From contig NZ_JAJAWH010000001.1 of the NCBI RefSeq assembly GCF_020531965.1, positions 124,001 to 188,000 on the forward strand: a stretch of DNA of 64,000 nucleotides, in the 5' to 3' direction. Position 1 is the stretch's first letter. Each line of letters begins with the position of its first letter. This DNA comes from Pseudorhizobium xiangyangii. Its GTDB lineage: Bacteria; Pseudomonadota; Alphaproteobacteria; Rhizobiales; Rhizobiaceae. The notes beneath the pieces are model-generated. The model was not told the DNA's origin and made no database searches. It was given only the letters and a program-made list of their open reading frames with translations. A program made the position numbers and the translations under genes. This document shows, piece after piece, positions 1 through 9,481 of the stretch.

Positions 1-140
1 GCGGTCTTGCGCTCGTGCGGCGTATCTTGGCCGAAATTGTGCCACAGGCCGAGCGAAAGCGCCGGCAGCTTGAGACCGGAATGGCCGCAACGGTTGTACT
101 TCATCTTCGAGTAGCGGTCGTCCGCCGGTTGCCAGACCAT
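1..140 (-). CDS. Aldo/keto reductase, MgrA/YghZ type (partial, N-terminus only)
   Basis: Only the first 46 codons are in the window; the gene runs off the left edge. The N-terminus reads MVWQPADDRY followed by KYNRCGHSGLKLPALSLG and LWHNFG, which is the characteristic opening of the YghZ/MgrA (AKR14) family that reduces L-glyceraldehyde 3-phosphate and related aldehydes with NADPH. The ATG is preceded by a good AAGGAGG ribosome binding site. It lies 65 nt downstream of the Gfo/Idh oxidoreductase on the same strand, so it is probably the last seen gene of the sugar operon. The catalytic Tyr/Lys part is outside the window. Confidence 0.85.
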   Translation of the reverse strand, partial: MVWQPADDRYSKMKYNRCGHSGLKLPALSLGLWHNFGQDTPHERKT

Positions 141-205
141 GACATCCTCCTTGTCCTTGGAATACGAGGCGGGCTTGGGAAAACCCGCGTCGCATTGATA
201 GTCGA

Positions 206-1339
206 TCAGCGCAGAAGTGCCAGCGCCTCATCGATGCCGAGCGGCTGGGGCTGGGTGCAGGTGGTGGTCATGTTGACGAAGCTCCCCTCCTCGCCCGACT
301 TCAGGATAGAGGTCAGAACATCGATGCCGTGCAACGACCGGTCCAGCGAGCAGCGCGGGTCACGCCCCTCGATGAGCGCCACAGCCATGTCGGCGAGGCC
401 TGCAGCCCTGTAGTTGGCGCGCGGCCCGTTCGGATGCTCCTGGTTCGCCTTGGCAAAGGGATGATCCCAGTCCGGCAGCGGCTTGATGTCCTTGTCGCGA
501 CCCGCGACCTCCACGAGACCGCCGAAGAAGTTCGGATCGGGGACGTAGATGGAACCCTCGGTGCCGTATAGTTCCATGTTGGCGTGCCGGTGCGACCAGA
601 CGTCCCAGCTCGCGGACATGGTGATCGTCGCACCACTGACGAACTCAAGCAGCGCATGGATATTGGTCGGCGTCTCGACGGGGATCACCTGCCCGGCGAG
701 CGGTTCGCTGGTAACCGTTCGCGTGGGGCTCGCCATGGAGGTGAGTGCCGCGACACGGCGCACCGGCCCGATCAGGTTGATGAGGTTTGCCACGTAGTAG
801 GGACCGAGATCGAGGATAGGCCCGCCGCCGGGCAGGAAGAAGAAGCCTGGATTGGGATGCCACATCTCCATGCCGGGGCTCATCACGTGGCAGGTGCCCG
901 ACGTGATCCGGCCGATACCGCCCTCGTCTATGTACTTGCGGGCAAGCTGGTGGGCACCGCCAAGGAAGGTGTCGGGTGCGCAGCCGATGGCGAGCCCCCT
1001 TTCCGTCGCGATCCGCCTCAGTTCCTCGCCCTCCTCGAGCGAGAGAACCAGCGGCTTTTCGGAATAGACGTGCTTGCCGGCCTCAAGGATCGCGCGGGAC
1101 ACGGTAAAATGCGCCGCGGGGATCGTCAGGTTGACGATGAGATCCAGCTCGTCATTGGCGAGCAGATCCTCGATCGCCTGCGCCTTGACGCCGTATTCCG
1201 CCGCCCGAAGCTCGGCCACAGTGCGGTCGAGATCGGCGCAGGCCAGTATCTTGAAACCCTTGAACAACGGCGCCAGCGCCAGGTAGGTGATTGAAATATT
1301 GCCGCATCCGATGATGCCGACGCCGAGTTCCTTGGCCAT
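206..1339 (-). CDS. Gfo/Idh/MocA family NAD(P)-dependent oxidoreductase
   Basis: A 377-residue protein with an N-terminal Rossmann fold (GVGIIGCGNIS, residues about 6-16), the family's EKP motif (SEKPLVLS, about residues 93-100) and a C-terminal alpha/beta substrate domain. Such enzymes oxidise or reduce sugars, inositols and sugar acids; the exact substrate cannot be read from sequence. It follows the isomerase gene by 24 nt in the operon that also holds a beta-mannosidase, so an oxidised mannose-type sugar is a reasonable inference. The length is normal for the family. Confidence 0.88.
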   Translation of the reverse strand: MAKELGVGIIGCGNISITYLALAPLFKGFKILACADLDRTVAELRAAEYGVKAQAIEDLLANDELDLIVNLTIPAAHFTVSRAILEAGKHVYSEKPLVLSLEEGEELRRIATERGLAIGCAPDTFLGGAHQLARKYIDEGGIGRITSGTCHVMSPGMEMWHPNPGFFFLPGGGPILDLGPYYVANLINLIGPVRRVAALTSMASPTRTVTSEPLAGQVIPVETPTNIHALLEFVSGATITMSASWDVWSHRHANMELYGTEGSIYVPDPNFFGGLVEVAGRDKDIKPLPDWDHPFAKANQEHPNGPRANYRAAGLADMAVALIEGRDPRCSLDRSLHGIDVLTSILKSGEEGSFVNMTTTCTQPQPLGIDEALALLR

Positions 1340-1363
1340 GATGGGCTCCGAAATGCTGTTGTA

Positions 1364-2125
1364 TCAAAAGGTCTTGAAGGCTTCGATCGAGCGGGCGATC
1401 AGGCGCTCCAGGTCGTTCGGGTTGTCGTGCTCGACGATGAAGTGTTTGACGGATGTCTTGCGGAGTGCCGCCATCAGCCCCTTCCAGTCGACGGTGCCGT
1501 GGCCGACATCCGCCCAGCCATCCTCATCGGTGTTCTGGCCGGCCGGTGCGATATCCTTGACGTGGACCGCCGTGATCCGGTCGCCGTAGCGCTCCATCCA
1601 GGCGAACGGATCGGCACCGCCACGGATGACCCAGGCGATATCTGCCTCCCAGGAGAGGTCTGGGCCGCCCGCAAAAATCTGCTCCTGCGGTGTCGTGCCG
1701 TCGCCAGTTACGTGAAACTCGAAATCATGATTGTGCCAGCCGAAGGCATAGCCGGCGTCCAAGTAGCGTTTGCCGGCTTCCTGAAGACGCTGACCGAAGG
1801 CGAACCAGCCTGCGGCATCGGTGGGACGCTGGTCGGGCATAAGATAGGGGCAATAGATCGCCTCGATACCGAGCGTCCTGGCGATCAGCAGCGCCTTGGC
1901 CGGTTCCTTCTCCAGCAGATCAAGGCCGAAATGTCCGGTCGGCATGGTCAGGCCGTTGGCGTCAAGCTCGGCCTTCATCGTCTTGAGCGAACTTTCGTCG
2001 AGCGTCGCATAGAGAGCGCCATAGCCCTCGACCTGCGCATAGCCGGCCTTGGCAAGCGCGGCCAGCGTGTCGGCGAGCGGCGGGAAATTACGCGCGCTGT
2101 AAAGCTGGAAGCCAAGTTTCGTCAT
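1364..2125 (-). CDS. Sugar phosphate isomerase/epimerase (xylose isomerase-like TIM barrel)
   Basis: A 253-residue AP-endonuclease-2/xylose-isomerase-like TIM barrel. Visible metal-site elements include GWHNHDFEF (about residues 138-146), SWEADIAWV (about 162-170), the HVKD motif (about 195-198) and HFIVEHDNP near the end. Members isomerise, epimerise or dehydrate inositols and keto-sugars. It sits 44 nt after the beta-mannosidase and 24 nt before a Gfo/Idh oxidoreductase. That pairing is very common in sugar operons, where the two act in succession on an oxidised sugar. The substrate is not determined. Confidence 0.87.
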   Translation of the reverse strand: MTKLGFQLYSARNFPPLADTLAALAKAGYAQVEGYGALYATLDESSLKTMKAELDANGLTMPTGHFGLDLLEKEPAKALLIARTLGIEAIYCPYLMPDQRPTDAAGWFAFGQRLQEAGKRYLDAGYAFGWHNHDFEFHVTGDGTTPQEQIFAGGPDLSWEADIAWVIRGGADPFAWMERYGDRITAVHVKDIAPAGQNTDEDGWADVGHGTVDWKGLMAALRKTSVKHFIVEHDNPNDLERLIARSIEAFKTF

Positions 2126-2169
2126 GTGTCATCCTCCTTGGGCGGACGGCCCGTATTGAATGGAAAAGG

Positions 2170-4629
2170 TCACCCCGCCGACTGGCAGGAATAGAGGTCG
2201 TAGATACGGAAGACAGGCCCCCCGGAGACAGGCGCCCCGTTGACAGGCGCCGTCGGGGTGGCAGAGGGGGTGAAGACAATGCGGCGGCTTTCGCCGGCGG
2301 CAAGATCGAAGGCATTGTCGGAGTAACGCCCGGCAGTCCCGCTCTCCAGCACCACGTAAAGAGCGAGACCCGAGGCACGGACGTTGATGCCGAAGGTACC
2401 GTCACCGACAGGAGACACCGAGAACTCCAGCCCGGGCGGCTGAAGGTCGAGAGCCTTGTAGGTTCCGTGGACATAGTGCCCCTCGCCGCCGGTGCCGTTG
2501 GACGCGGTAAAGCTCCAGAACAGGATGGCGCCTGCCGGGATGTCCGATGCGGCAACGGTCAGAGCCGTCACCGCCGCATCCGGCGAGCAGACAGCCGCGA
2601 TACTCTTGAGAGACTGGCGATGTCCGTCCAGCGTCACCAGCGACAGACTGATGTCGACCGTGACGTCCTCCCTCGTGTCGTTGACGAGCGAGATGCGGAT
2701 GTCCGAACCGTCCTCCGAGGGAATGGCTGCGACCGCGACTGGCTGGAAGAAGCGGCGGGCAGCGTAGTGGAGAACCTTCCAGCCGCCGCCATAGTCGAGG
2801 CTGGACCAGGAGGCGACGGGCCAGGTGTCGTTGAGCTGCCAATACAGCGTGCCCATGCAATGGGGCTTCAGCGACCGCCAGTAATCGACAGCGGTACGGA
2901 TGGCGAGAGCCTGCTGCACCTGACTGAGATAGACGAAATTGGCGAAATCTGTCGGGAAGCGGAAGTAGCGGAACATGGTCGCCGCGATCCGCTCGTTACC
3001 GCCGGCATTCTTCTGGTGGTGCTCCATCACCGGCGAGGCGATGTTCATGTCCAACGCGCTCGCATAGGTCTCGATCACCGGCAGCGACGTGTAGGACTGG
3101 AAGCCGAACTCCGAGCAGAAGCGCGGACGGACCGAACGGTAATTGTCGAACGACTTGTTCTCGTGCCAGACGGACCAGAAGTGCATGTCGCCCGAACCGT
3201 CCGCGTGCCAGGCATCGCCATAGTCGAGGTAACCGGAAGCCGGGCTCGACGGCCACCAGATCGCCTCGGGCGCCGCCTTCTGGAGCGCCTGTTCGATGGT
3301 GCGGTTCAGCCGGTCGTAGGAGACGAGATACCGGTCGCGGTTCTCGACAGATTCCTTGAACCAGTTGAGCGCGCCGACGAGTTCATTGTCACCGCACCAG
3401 ATGACGATCGAGGGATGCGAGATCAGCCGGCGGACCTGATAGTTCACCTCCGCCGCCACATCGTCGAGGAAGTCCGGCGTCGAGGGATAGAGGTTGCAGG
3501 CGAACTGGAAATCCTGCCAGACCATTAGGCCCAGGCGGTCGCAGAGATCGTAGTACCAGTCGGGCTCATAGAAGCCTCCGCCCCAGATGCGGATCATGTT
3601 CATGTTCGCGTCGACTGCGGAACGAAGCAGGTCCTCCGTCTTCTCACGGCTGGACAGCGAGAAGAGCGCGTCCGACGGGATCCAGTTGGCGCCGCGGCAG
3701 AAGGTTTCACGGCCGTTGATCCTGAAGCCGAAGCGGCTGCCTGCCTCGTCGGGATCGGTGATCAGTTCCACGGTCCGCAAGCCGATCTGGCGCGTGATGC
3801 TTTCGCCGGGAATGTCGACAGAGAGACGATAGAGATGCTGATCGCCGCTGCCGGCCGGCCACCATAGGTTCGGCTCATCAATCTCGAACACATGGCGGAT
3901 CGTCGTCGTACCGGCGCCGATGCCGCAGTCGAGCCGGACGCGCTCCCCGTCGAGGTCGAAATGCACGGGAACGATCGCCGGGTTGTCGGCATGAAGCGTG
4001 AGCGACACATGCAATTCGGCCCGCCCCGCCTCATGTCGCTGAGTGGTGACGATGTGTTCGATGCGGGCCGTATCCAGCCGCTTCAGCGAAATCTCGCCGT
4101 AGAGCCCGAGCGGCGCAAGCGCGATGTTCCAGTCCCAACCGAAATGGCATTGCGGCTTGCGCAGCATGTTGCCGTTGGGGATCGGGCTGTTGCCCGTCGA
4201 ATAGGGGATGTAGAAGGGCTGGCGCGCCTGACGTTCGGCGCCGGCCGCGACACTGGAATGGAAGTGGATGCGGATCGTGTTCTCGCCCGATTGCAGCGCC
4301 GACGAGACATCCGGCCGGTAGCGGCGGAAGCAGTTGTCGGCGGACAGAACCGGCACATCGTTGACGAAAACGATCGCGACCGTGTCCAGATAAGTGATGT
4401 CGAGGTACCAGGCTCCATCCGGATCATCAATGACGAAGCGACGCTCCATCACCCATTCCCGATCGGCCACCCAGCGGACGTCATCCTCGTTGCGACCGAC
4501 ATAGGGATCAGGAATGACGCCGGCCACTTTCAGGGCGGTGTGCACGTCTCCGGGCAGAGATATGGGGGCTCGGTGCTGGCCGTCGGTGGAGGAGAGCTGC
4601 CATGGGCCGGAGAGGTCGATGATATTCAT
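2170..4629 (-). CDS. Beta-mannosidase-like glycoside hydrolase, family GH2
   Basis: An 819-residue GH2 protein with sugar-binding beta-sandwich (residues 1-180), Ig-like domain (about 190-290), catalytic TIM barrel (about 300-600) and C-terminal sandwich domains. The barrel contains WCGDNE, with the expected acid/base Glu at 416, and SEFGFQS, with the nucleophile Glu at 507. The WCGDNE form and the N-terminal FGWDWN are typical of beta-mannosidases rather than beta-galactosidases. There is no signal peptide, so it is cytoplasmic and would cleave imported mannosides. It follows the ABC ATPase gene after a 227-nt gap that holds a palindromic repeat. Confidence 0.9.
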   Translation of the reverse strand: MNIIDLSGPWQLSSTDGQHRAPISLPGDVHTALKVAGVIPDPYVGRNEDDVRWVADREWVMERRFVIDDPDGAWYLDITYLDTVAIVFVNDVPVLSADNCFRRYRPDVSSALQSGENTIRIHFHSSVAAGAERQARQPFYIPYSTGNSPIPNGNMLRKPQCHFGWDWNIALAPLGLYGEISLKRLDTARIEHIVTTQRHEAGRAELHVSLTLHADNPAIVPVHFDLDGERVRLDCGIGAGTTTIRHVFEIDEPNLWWPAGSGDQHLYRLSVDIPGESITRQIGLRTVELITDPDEAGSRFGFRINGRETFCRGANWIPSDALFSLSSREKTEDLLRSAVDANMNMIRIWGGGFYEPDWYYDLCDRLGLMVWQDFQFACNLYPSTPDFLDDVAAEVNYQVRRLISHPSIVIWCGDNELVGALNWFKESVENRDRYLVSYDRLNRTIEQALQKAAPEAIWWPSSPASGYLDYGDAWHADGSGDMHFWSVWHENKSFDNYRSVRPRFCSEFGFQSYTSLPVIETYASALDMNIASPVMEHHQKNAGGNERIAATMFRYFRFPTDFANFVYLSQVQQALAIRTAVDYWRSLKPHCMGTLYWQLNDTWPVASWSSLDYGGGWKVLHYAARRFFQPVAVAAIPSEDGSDIRISLVNDTREDVTVDISLSLVTLDGHRQSLKSIAAVCSPDAAVTALTVAASDIPAGAILFWSFTASNGTGGEGHYVHGTYKALDLQPPGLEFSVSPVGDGTFGINVRASGLALYVVLESGTAGRYSDNAFDLAAGESRRIVFTPSATPTAPVNGAPVSGGPVFRIYDLYSCQSAG

Positions 4630-4662
4630 GCGCTATAACTGCACTGCTGTTTGTCTAGAAAA

Positions 4663-4836
4663 CTCCCCCTCTGGCCTGCCGGCCATCTCCCCCACAAGGG
4701 GGGGAGAGGACTCGCGGCACGGCTTTCGCCCACAGCCGTCCAGATTCGTCAGTCGAACGCCAACTGGAGGGTGGAGATCATGCGCCCAGCTAGTCTCCCC
4801 CCTTGTGGGGGAGATGGCCGGCAGGTCAGAGGGGGT
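4663..4836. repeat. RIME-like inverted palindromic repeat pair
   Basis: Two copies of the same GC-rich unit lie in opposite orientation: about 4666-4704 and 4796-4835. Each has the core TGCCGGCCATCTCCCCC or its complement, joined to a run of G or C, and about 90 nt separate them. On the transcript they could fold on each other. Similar elements are scattered in intergenic regions of Rhizobiaceae (RIME type); assignment to a named family is by recognition only. This pair sits inside the sugar operon between the ATPase and mannosidase genes. Confidence 0.75.
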
Positions 4837-4856
4837 GATACGCACACTCAGACCCA

Positions 4857-5945
4857 TCAGATCCGCTCTTCCGTTTCGGCATCGAAGACAGACGCCACCG
4901 ACATGTCGAACGAGAGGCGAAGCTTCGATCCGGGCGAAAACCGTTTCGCGCCGCCGATGCGCACGGACATGGTGTGGCCGGCATGCTTGAGCCAGAGGAG
5001 ATTGTCGGCTCCCATCGGCTCCTCGATGTCGACGACCGCATCATGCACTTCGCCGCCTGACAGATGGCCATCCACACGGACGTGCTCGGGGCGGACACCA
5101 AGCACGACCTTGCGGCCGGCGTTCAGCGGACCCGCGGTCTCGTAGCCGTCGAGGGAGAAGGTGACGCCATGCGTCCTGAACACCGGGCGACCGCCCTCCT
5201 CCGCCAGCTCGCCGCGCAGGAAATTCATGGAGGGCGAACCGATGAAGCTGGCGACGAACAGGTTCCGCGGGCGGTTATAGATCGTCATCGGATCGTCGAG
5301 CTGCTGGATGACGCCGCTCTTCATGATGGCGATACGGTCGGCAAGCGTCAGCGCCTCGATCTGGTCGTGGGTGACGTAGATCATCGTGTTCTTCAGTGAA
5401 TGGTGCAGCCGCTTGATCTCGACACGCAGTTCGGAGCGCAGCTTGGCGTCGAGGTTGGAGAGCGGCTCGTCGAACAGGAACACGTCCACGTCGCGCACCA
5501 GCGCGCGCCCGATCGCCACACGCTGCCGCTGCCCGCCGGAAAGCTCGGCCGGCTTGCGATTGAGCAGCGGCTGGATCTGCAGGATATCGGCAGCCCGCGC
5601 GATGCGCCGGTTGATGTCCTCCTTCGGAACCTTCGCCACGCGCAGGCCGAAAGACAGGTTCTTCTCCACCGTCATCTGCGGATAGAGCGCATAGGACTGG
5701 AACACCATTCCTATGCCGCGATCCTTCGGCTCTTCCCAGGTGACGTTGCGCTCCTTGATGAAGATCTGTCCGTCCGTCGGTTCAAGCAGTCCGGCGATGC
5801 AGTTGAGCAGCGTCGATTTTCCGCAGCCGGACGAACCGAGCAGGACGAGGAACTCGCCATCGCGAATATCGAGGTTGAGGTTCTCCAGCACATTCACCGC
5901 GCCGAAGGAGAGCGAGAGGTCCCGGATGGATACGCTATTGTTCAT
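4857..5945 (-). CDS. Sugar ABC transporter ATP-binding protein (UgpC/MsmK type)
   Basis: A 362-residue ATPase of the CUT1 carbohydrate class. Walker A GSSGCGKST is at residues 37-45, the Q-loop in MVFQSYALYP at about 80-89, signature LSGGQ at 135-139, Walker B FLFDEP at about 156-161 and the switch His in YVTHDQ. The C-terminal third is the TOBE/MalK-type domain with GVRPEHV. It energises the two permeases encoded immediately upstream (8-nt gap) and lies in the same operon as the binding protein. Confidence 0.95.
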   Translation of the reverse strand: MNNSVSIRDLSLSFGAVNVLENLNLDIRDGEFLVLLGSSGCGKSTLLNCIAGLLEPTDGQIFIKERNVTWEEPKDRGIGMVFQSYALYPQMTVEKNLSFGLRVAKVPKEDINRRIARAADILQIQPLLNRKPAELSGGQRQRVAIGRALVRDVDVFLFDEPLSNLDAKLRSELRVEIKRLHHSLKNTMIYVTHDQIEALTLADRIAIMKSGVIQQLDDPMTIYNRPRNLFVASFIGSPSMNFLRGELAEEGGRPVFRTHGVTFSLDGYETAGPLNAGRKVVLGVRPEHVRVDGHLSGGEVHDAVVDIEEPMGADNLLWLKHAGHTMSVRIGGAKRFSPGSKLRLSFDMSVASVFDAETEERI

Positions 5946-5953
5946 GGATCGAG

Positions 5954-6910
5954 TTACCCCTTCACTGCGCCTGCGGCGATGCCGCGGACAAACAATCGGC
6001 CGGAGATGAAATAGACGACGAGGGGAATGGCACCCGTCAGAAGCGTCGCGGCCATGTTGACGTTGTATTCCTTCACGCCCTGGACCGAATTGACGATGTT
6101 GTTGAGCTGAACCGTCATCGGATAGGTGTCAGGGCGGGTGAAGACGACACCGAACAGGAAGTCGTTCCAGATACCGGTGACCTGCAGGATCATGGCGACC
6201 ACGAAGATCGGCAGCGCCATCGGCAGCATGATGCGGAAGTAGATTTGCCAGAAACCGGCTCCGTCGATGCGGGCCGCCTTGAAGAGCTCGACCGGAAGCG
6301 AGGTAAAATAGTTCCGGAAGAGCAGCGTCAGGATCGGCATGCCGAAGATCGTGTGGACGATCACCAGCCCGGTAAGGGTGCCGTAGACGCCCAGTTCACG
6401 AAGCGCGATCACCACCGGATAGATCATCACCTGATAGGGAATGAAGGCGCCAATGATGAGGATCGAGAAGAACAGTTCCGATCCCTTGAAGCGCCAGTTC
6501 GCCAGGGCGTAGCCGCTGACCGATGCGACCGCGATGGACACAACGACCGAAGGAATGAGGATGCGGACCGAGTTCCAGAAGCCGCGCGACAGACCATCGC
6601 AATTCAGCCCGGTGCAGGCCTGCGCCCACGCCTTCACCCAGGGCTCGAAGGTGATTTCCATGGGCGGCGAGAAGATGTTGCCCATGCGCACTTCCGGCAT
6701 GCCCTTGAGCGAGGTGACGACCATCACGTAAAGGGGCAGAAGATAGTAGAGCGCGGCGACTGCCAGCGTGCCGTAGAGCATGATGTTGCGTGCGGACATG
6801 ACGCGCTTCGGCTTGCGGCCACGCGGCCCGGTGGCGACCTGGTCCGCGATCCGATCAGAGACCGCATCGAGGCCGGTGACCGGGGCATTGAGGCTGGAGA
6901 TGTTAGCCAC
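5954..6910 (-). CDS. Carbohydrate ABC transporter permease (MalG-like)
   Basis: A 318-residue inner-membrane protein with about six hydrophobic segments and a cytoplasmic N-terminal stretch of about 45 residues. The EAA loop that docks on the ATPase is seen as ELFKAARIDGAGFWQIYFR in the C-terminal half. It starts with GTG at 6910, supported by GGAGG eight bases upstream, and overlaps the end of the preceding permease gene by 8 nt, which indicates translational coupling. It forms the MalG-type half of the importer. Confidence 0.93.
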   Translation of the reverse strand: MANISSLNAPVTGLDAVSDRIADQVATGPRGRKPKRVMSARNIMLYGTLAVAALYYLLPLYVMVVTSLKGMPEVRMGNIFSPPMEITFEPWVKAWAQACTGLNCDGLSRGFWNSVRILIPSVVVSIAVASVSGYALANWRFKGSELFFSILIIGAFIPYQVMIYPVVIALRELGVYGTLTGLVIVHTIFGMPILTLLFRNYFTSLPVELFKAARIDGAGFWQIYFRIMLPMALPIFVVAMILQVTGIWNDFLFGVVFTRPDTYPMTVQLNNIVNSVQGVKEYNVNMAATLLTGAIPLVVYFISGRLFVRGIAAGAVKG

Positions 6911-7805
6911 GCTTCTTGCCTCCGAATTCGAGATAGGCCCAGGGAATGACGATGATGGCGACGGTGAGCAGCATCATCGTCGATGCCGCGAAGCCCTGAC
7001 CCAGGTTCTGGGCCTGGAACATGTAGTCATAGACATACTTTGCCGGCACTTCAGACGCGTTGCCCGGCCCACCGCTGGTCTGCGCCACCACGAGGTCGTA
7101 GACCTTGACGATGCCGCTCGCGATGATGACGAGCGTGGTGATGAAGACCGGCCGCATCATCGGGATGACGATGAAGATATAGGTCTTCCACATGGGGATG
7201 CCGTCGACGCGGGCGGCCTTCCAGATGTCCTCGTCGATGCCGCGCAGGCCGGCCAGCATCAGGCACATCACCAACCCCGTTCCCTGCCAGAGACCGGCAA
7301 TCAGGATGCCGTAGATGACGATGCTGGCGTCGTAGAGCGGATCGAACTGGAAGCTTGTCCAGCCGAGCGAGCGAACGATGCCCTGCACGCCGAACTCGGG
7401 ATTGAGGATCCACTGCCAGACGAGGCCGGTAACGATGAAGGACAGCGCGAAGGGATAAAGGAAAATGGTTCGGAACGTGTTCTCGAAGCGGATCTTCTGG
7501 TCCATCAGGGCCGCAAGAACGAAGCCGATCACCAGGCTGAAGATCAGCGACAGGATGCCGTAGATGGCGAGATTCTGGATCGAGATGATCCAGCGCGACG
7601 ACGCCCACAGCCGCTCGTACTGGTCGAAGCCCACGAAAGTGGCGCGCGGTAGGAGCTTCGAATTGGTGAAGGAATAGACGACGGTCCAGAGAGAGCCGCC
7701 CAGGAAAATCCCCACGGCCACAAGGATCATCGGGATGGATGCAATCTTGGAATTCAGATTGCGAAAGAGCTGGTTTGGTCGTTTGGCAGGTGCATGACCT
7801 GTCAT
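6903..7805 (-). CDS. Carbohydrate ABC transporter permease (MalF-like)
   Basis: A 300-residue membrane protein with about six transmembrane segments and the EAA loop (IWKAARVDGIPMWKTYIFI). The ATG at 7805 (MTGHAPAKRP) is chosen over an in-frame start 13 codons earlier because GAGGA lies just upstream of it. It pairs with the MalG-like protein whose gene overlaps its 3' end. The binding-protein gene lies 133 nt upstream on the same strand. Confidence 0.93.
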   Translation of the reverse strand: MTGHAPAKRPNQLFRNLNSKIASIPMILVAVGIFLGGSLWTVVYSFTNSKLLPRATFVGFDQYERLWASSRWIISIQNLAIYGILSLIFSLVIGFVLAALMDQKIRFENTFRTIFLYPFALSFIVTGLVWQWILNPEFGVQGIVRSLGWTSFQFDPLYDASIVIYGILIAGLWQGTGLVMCLMLAGLRGIDEDIWKAARVDGIPMWKTYIFIVIPMMRPVFITTLVIIASGIVKVYDLVVAQTSGGPGNASEVPAKYVYDYMFQAQNLGQGFAASTMMLLTVAIIVIPWAYLEFGGKKRG

Positions 7806-7938
7806 CAGGAAGTCCTCCTCGAACGCGACGGCGGCAACGGGCACGGAAGTCCGTGCTCACGGCCATACGTTGCGACGGCGCGGGTCAATCCGGCCGACGT
7901 TCACAACGGAACGCCGGCCGGTTGGCGGTCGCTTGGGA

Positions 7939-9174
7939 TCAGTCGGCCGAGGAGATGATCTCCGCGAAGCGTTCCTGAGCTGCCTCGGGCGTCATCGACG
8001 TGCTGGCGAAGAACTCGGTCATCAGGTCCTCCTTCTGCTTCTGCGTGTCGGCGGAAAGCAGCTGGTCGGTGCTGGTCAGCGCATTGCCCTTGGAGACGAT
8101 GTCCAGGCCCTTCTGCATGCAGTCGTTGACCGACGCGAGGTCCACGTCGCCGCGGATCGGCAGCGAGCCCTTCTTGAGGTTGAACGCCACCTGGGTTTCC
8201 GGCGCCACGAGGATTTCGGCCAACGTATCCTGCGCCTTGGATCTTTCCTCGTCATCGAGAACGGGGAAATAGAACGCATCGCCACCGGTGGTGATGTAGT
8301 CGCTCACGCCGAGCCCGGGCAGGCAGCTGTAATCCTTGCCCGCCTGCATGCCGGCGATCTGGAACTCGCCCTGCGCCCAGTCACCCATCACCTGACCGCC
8401 AGCCTTGGCCGTGATCACCATGTTGGTCGCCTGGTTCCAGTCCTGAACGTTCGTACCGATCGACAATTCACGGGCCTGGGCTGCCGCCGCGAAAATCTTG
8501 GCGACGTCCGGGCCGGCAGCCGCTTCGCCGTTCTTGTTGACGTAGACGGCCTCGTGCAGATCCTTGCCGCCAAGCGCGAGCAGCAGCGTGTCGAACAGGC
8601 CGTTCGCCTGCCATGCCTGGCCACCGAGCGCGAGCGGCTGGATGCCGGCTTCCTTCAGCTTCGGCCCGGCTGCAACGAATTCATCCCAGTTCGTCGGAAC
8701 GGCAACGCCGGCCTTCTCGAAGGCTGCGTTCGAAAGCCATAGCCACTGCCACGAGTGGATATTGACAGGCACGCAATAGATCTTGCCGTCGATGGTGCAG
8801 CTGTCCAGGAGGCTCGCCGGCTTGATGACGTCCTTCCAGTTGCCCTTCTCGGCAACTGCGGTCAGGTCGCGCATCAGCCCGGCCTCGACCAGTTCCTGTG
8901 CCTGACGGCCATGGTTGAACTGCGTCGCCGCCATCGGGTCACCACCGGTGATGCGGCTGATCATGATCGGGCGTGCCGTGCTGCCGCCACCGGCGATCGC
9001 ACCATCCACCCACTTGTTGCCGGAAGCATCGAAGGCCTTGGCGAACTCGGAGACCGCGGCAGCCTCGCCGCCCGACGTCCACCAATGCGTCACCTCGAGG
9101 TCCGCAGCCTGTGCCGCCCCGATCGGCAACACGACAGTCGCCGCCAGAGCGGTCGCTATTGCACGAATATTCAT
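7939..9174 (-). CDS. Extracellular sugar-binding protein of the ABC importer
   Basis: A 411-residue periplasmic solute-binding protein of family 1 (MalE/UgpB-like). Residues 1-23 form a signal peptide with likely cleavage after AQA; no lipobox is present. The mature start, DLEVTHWWTSGGE, and the NIHSWQWLWLSNAAFEKAG segment are typical of CUT1 sugar binders. It is the first gene of the transporter/mannosidase operon and an operator-like palindrome lies 17-30 nt upstream of its start codon. The ligand is inferred, from the downstream GH2 enzyme, to be a mannoside or manno-oligosaccharide. Confidence 0.94.
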   Translation of the reverse strand: MNIRAIATALAATVVLPIGAAQAADLEVTHWWTSGGEAAAVSEFAKAFDASGNKWVDGAIAGGGSTARPIMISRITGGDPMAATQFNHGRQAQELVEAGLMRDLTAVAEKGNWKDVIKPASLLDSCTIDGKIYCVPVNIHSWQWLWLSNAAFEKAGVAVPTNWDEFVAAGPKLKEAGIQPLALGGQAWQANGLFDTLLLALGGKDLHEAVYVNKNGEAAAGPDVAKIFAAAAQARELSIGTNVQDWNQATNMVITAKAGGQVMGDWAQGEFQIAGMQAGKDYSCLPGLGVSDYITTGGDAFYFPVLDDEERSKAQDTLAEILVAPETQVAFNLKKGSLPIRGDVDLASVNDCMQKGLDIVSKGNALTSTDQLLSADTQKQKEDLMTEFFASTSMTPEAAQERFAEIISSAD

Positions 9175-9190
9175 TGAGTCTCCTCCCTCA

Positions 9191-9204
9191 CTGAAACGTT
9201 ACAG
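9191..9204. promoter_or_regulatory. LacI-family operator-like palindrome O1
   Basis: CTGAAACGTTACAG is a 14-bp palindrome with one mismatched pair and the central CG step (AACGTT) typical of LacI/GalR operators. It lies 17 nt upstream of the binding-protein start codon and just downstream of a TTGACA element, a position suited to repression. The nearby LacI-type protein is the obvious candidate binder. Confidence 0.6.
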
Positions 9205-9467
9205 TAAAAAGCTATGTCAAACCTGCCGAGGAGGCAACCGGTCGAGATATAAAAAATTTTGGATTCACTCAAATACAACCCATGAGCGATTTTCCGAAAG
9301 CCAGCAAAACGGGCATCAGGCGGGCAACACTACTGTTTTAATTGAATATTTAATATGAACTTTAGTCTTGTATCTTCGCAGACGCACAAAATCATCCCGC
9401 AGTTGCGTTATGCAACCTGCAAGACAGGGTTGATCGATGGACTTCGAGATTTCACTCGACATTCTTC

Positions 9468-9481
9468 CTGTATCGTTTCAG
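9468..9481. promoter_or_regulatory. LacI-family operator-like palindrome O2
   Basis: CTGTATCGTTTCAG differs at one base from the reverse complement of O1 (CTGTAACGTTTCAG). It lies about 100 nt upstream of the regulator's start codon, and 277 bp centre to centre from O1. This suggests autoregulation, and possibly looping between the two sites. Confidence 0.55.

Noticed and set aside
584-1294. Long ORFs opposite the Gfo/Idh gene and similar long antisense ORFs elsewhere (for example 2467-3528, 19766-21070, 26169-28172)
   Set aside because: They are mirror frames of high-GC genes, rich in Arg/Asp/His without domain patterns; the other strand encodes clear protein families.
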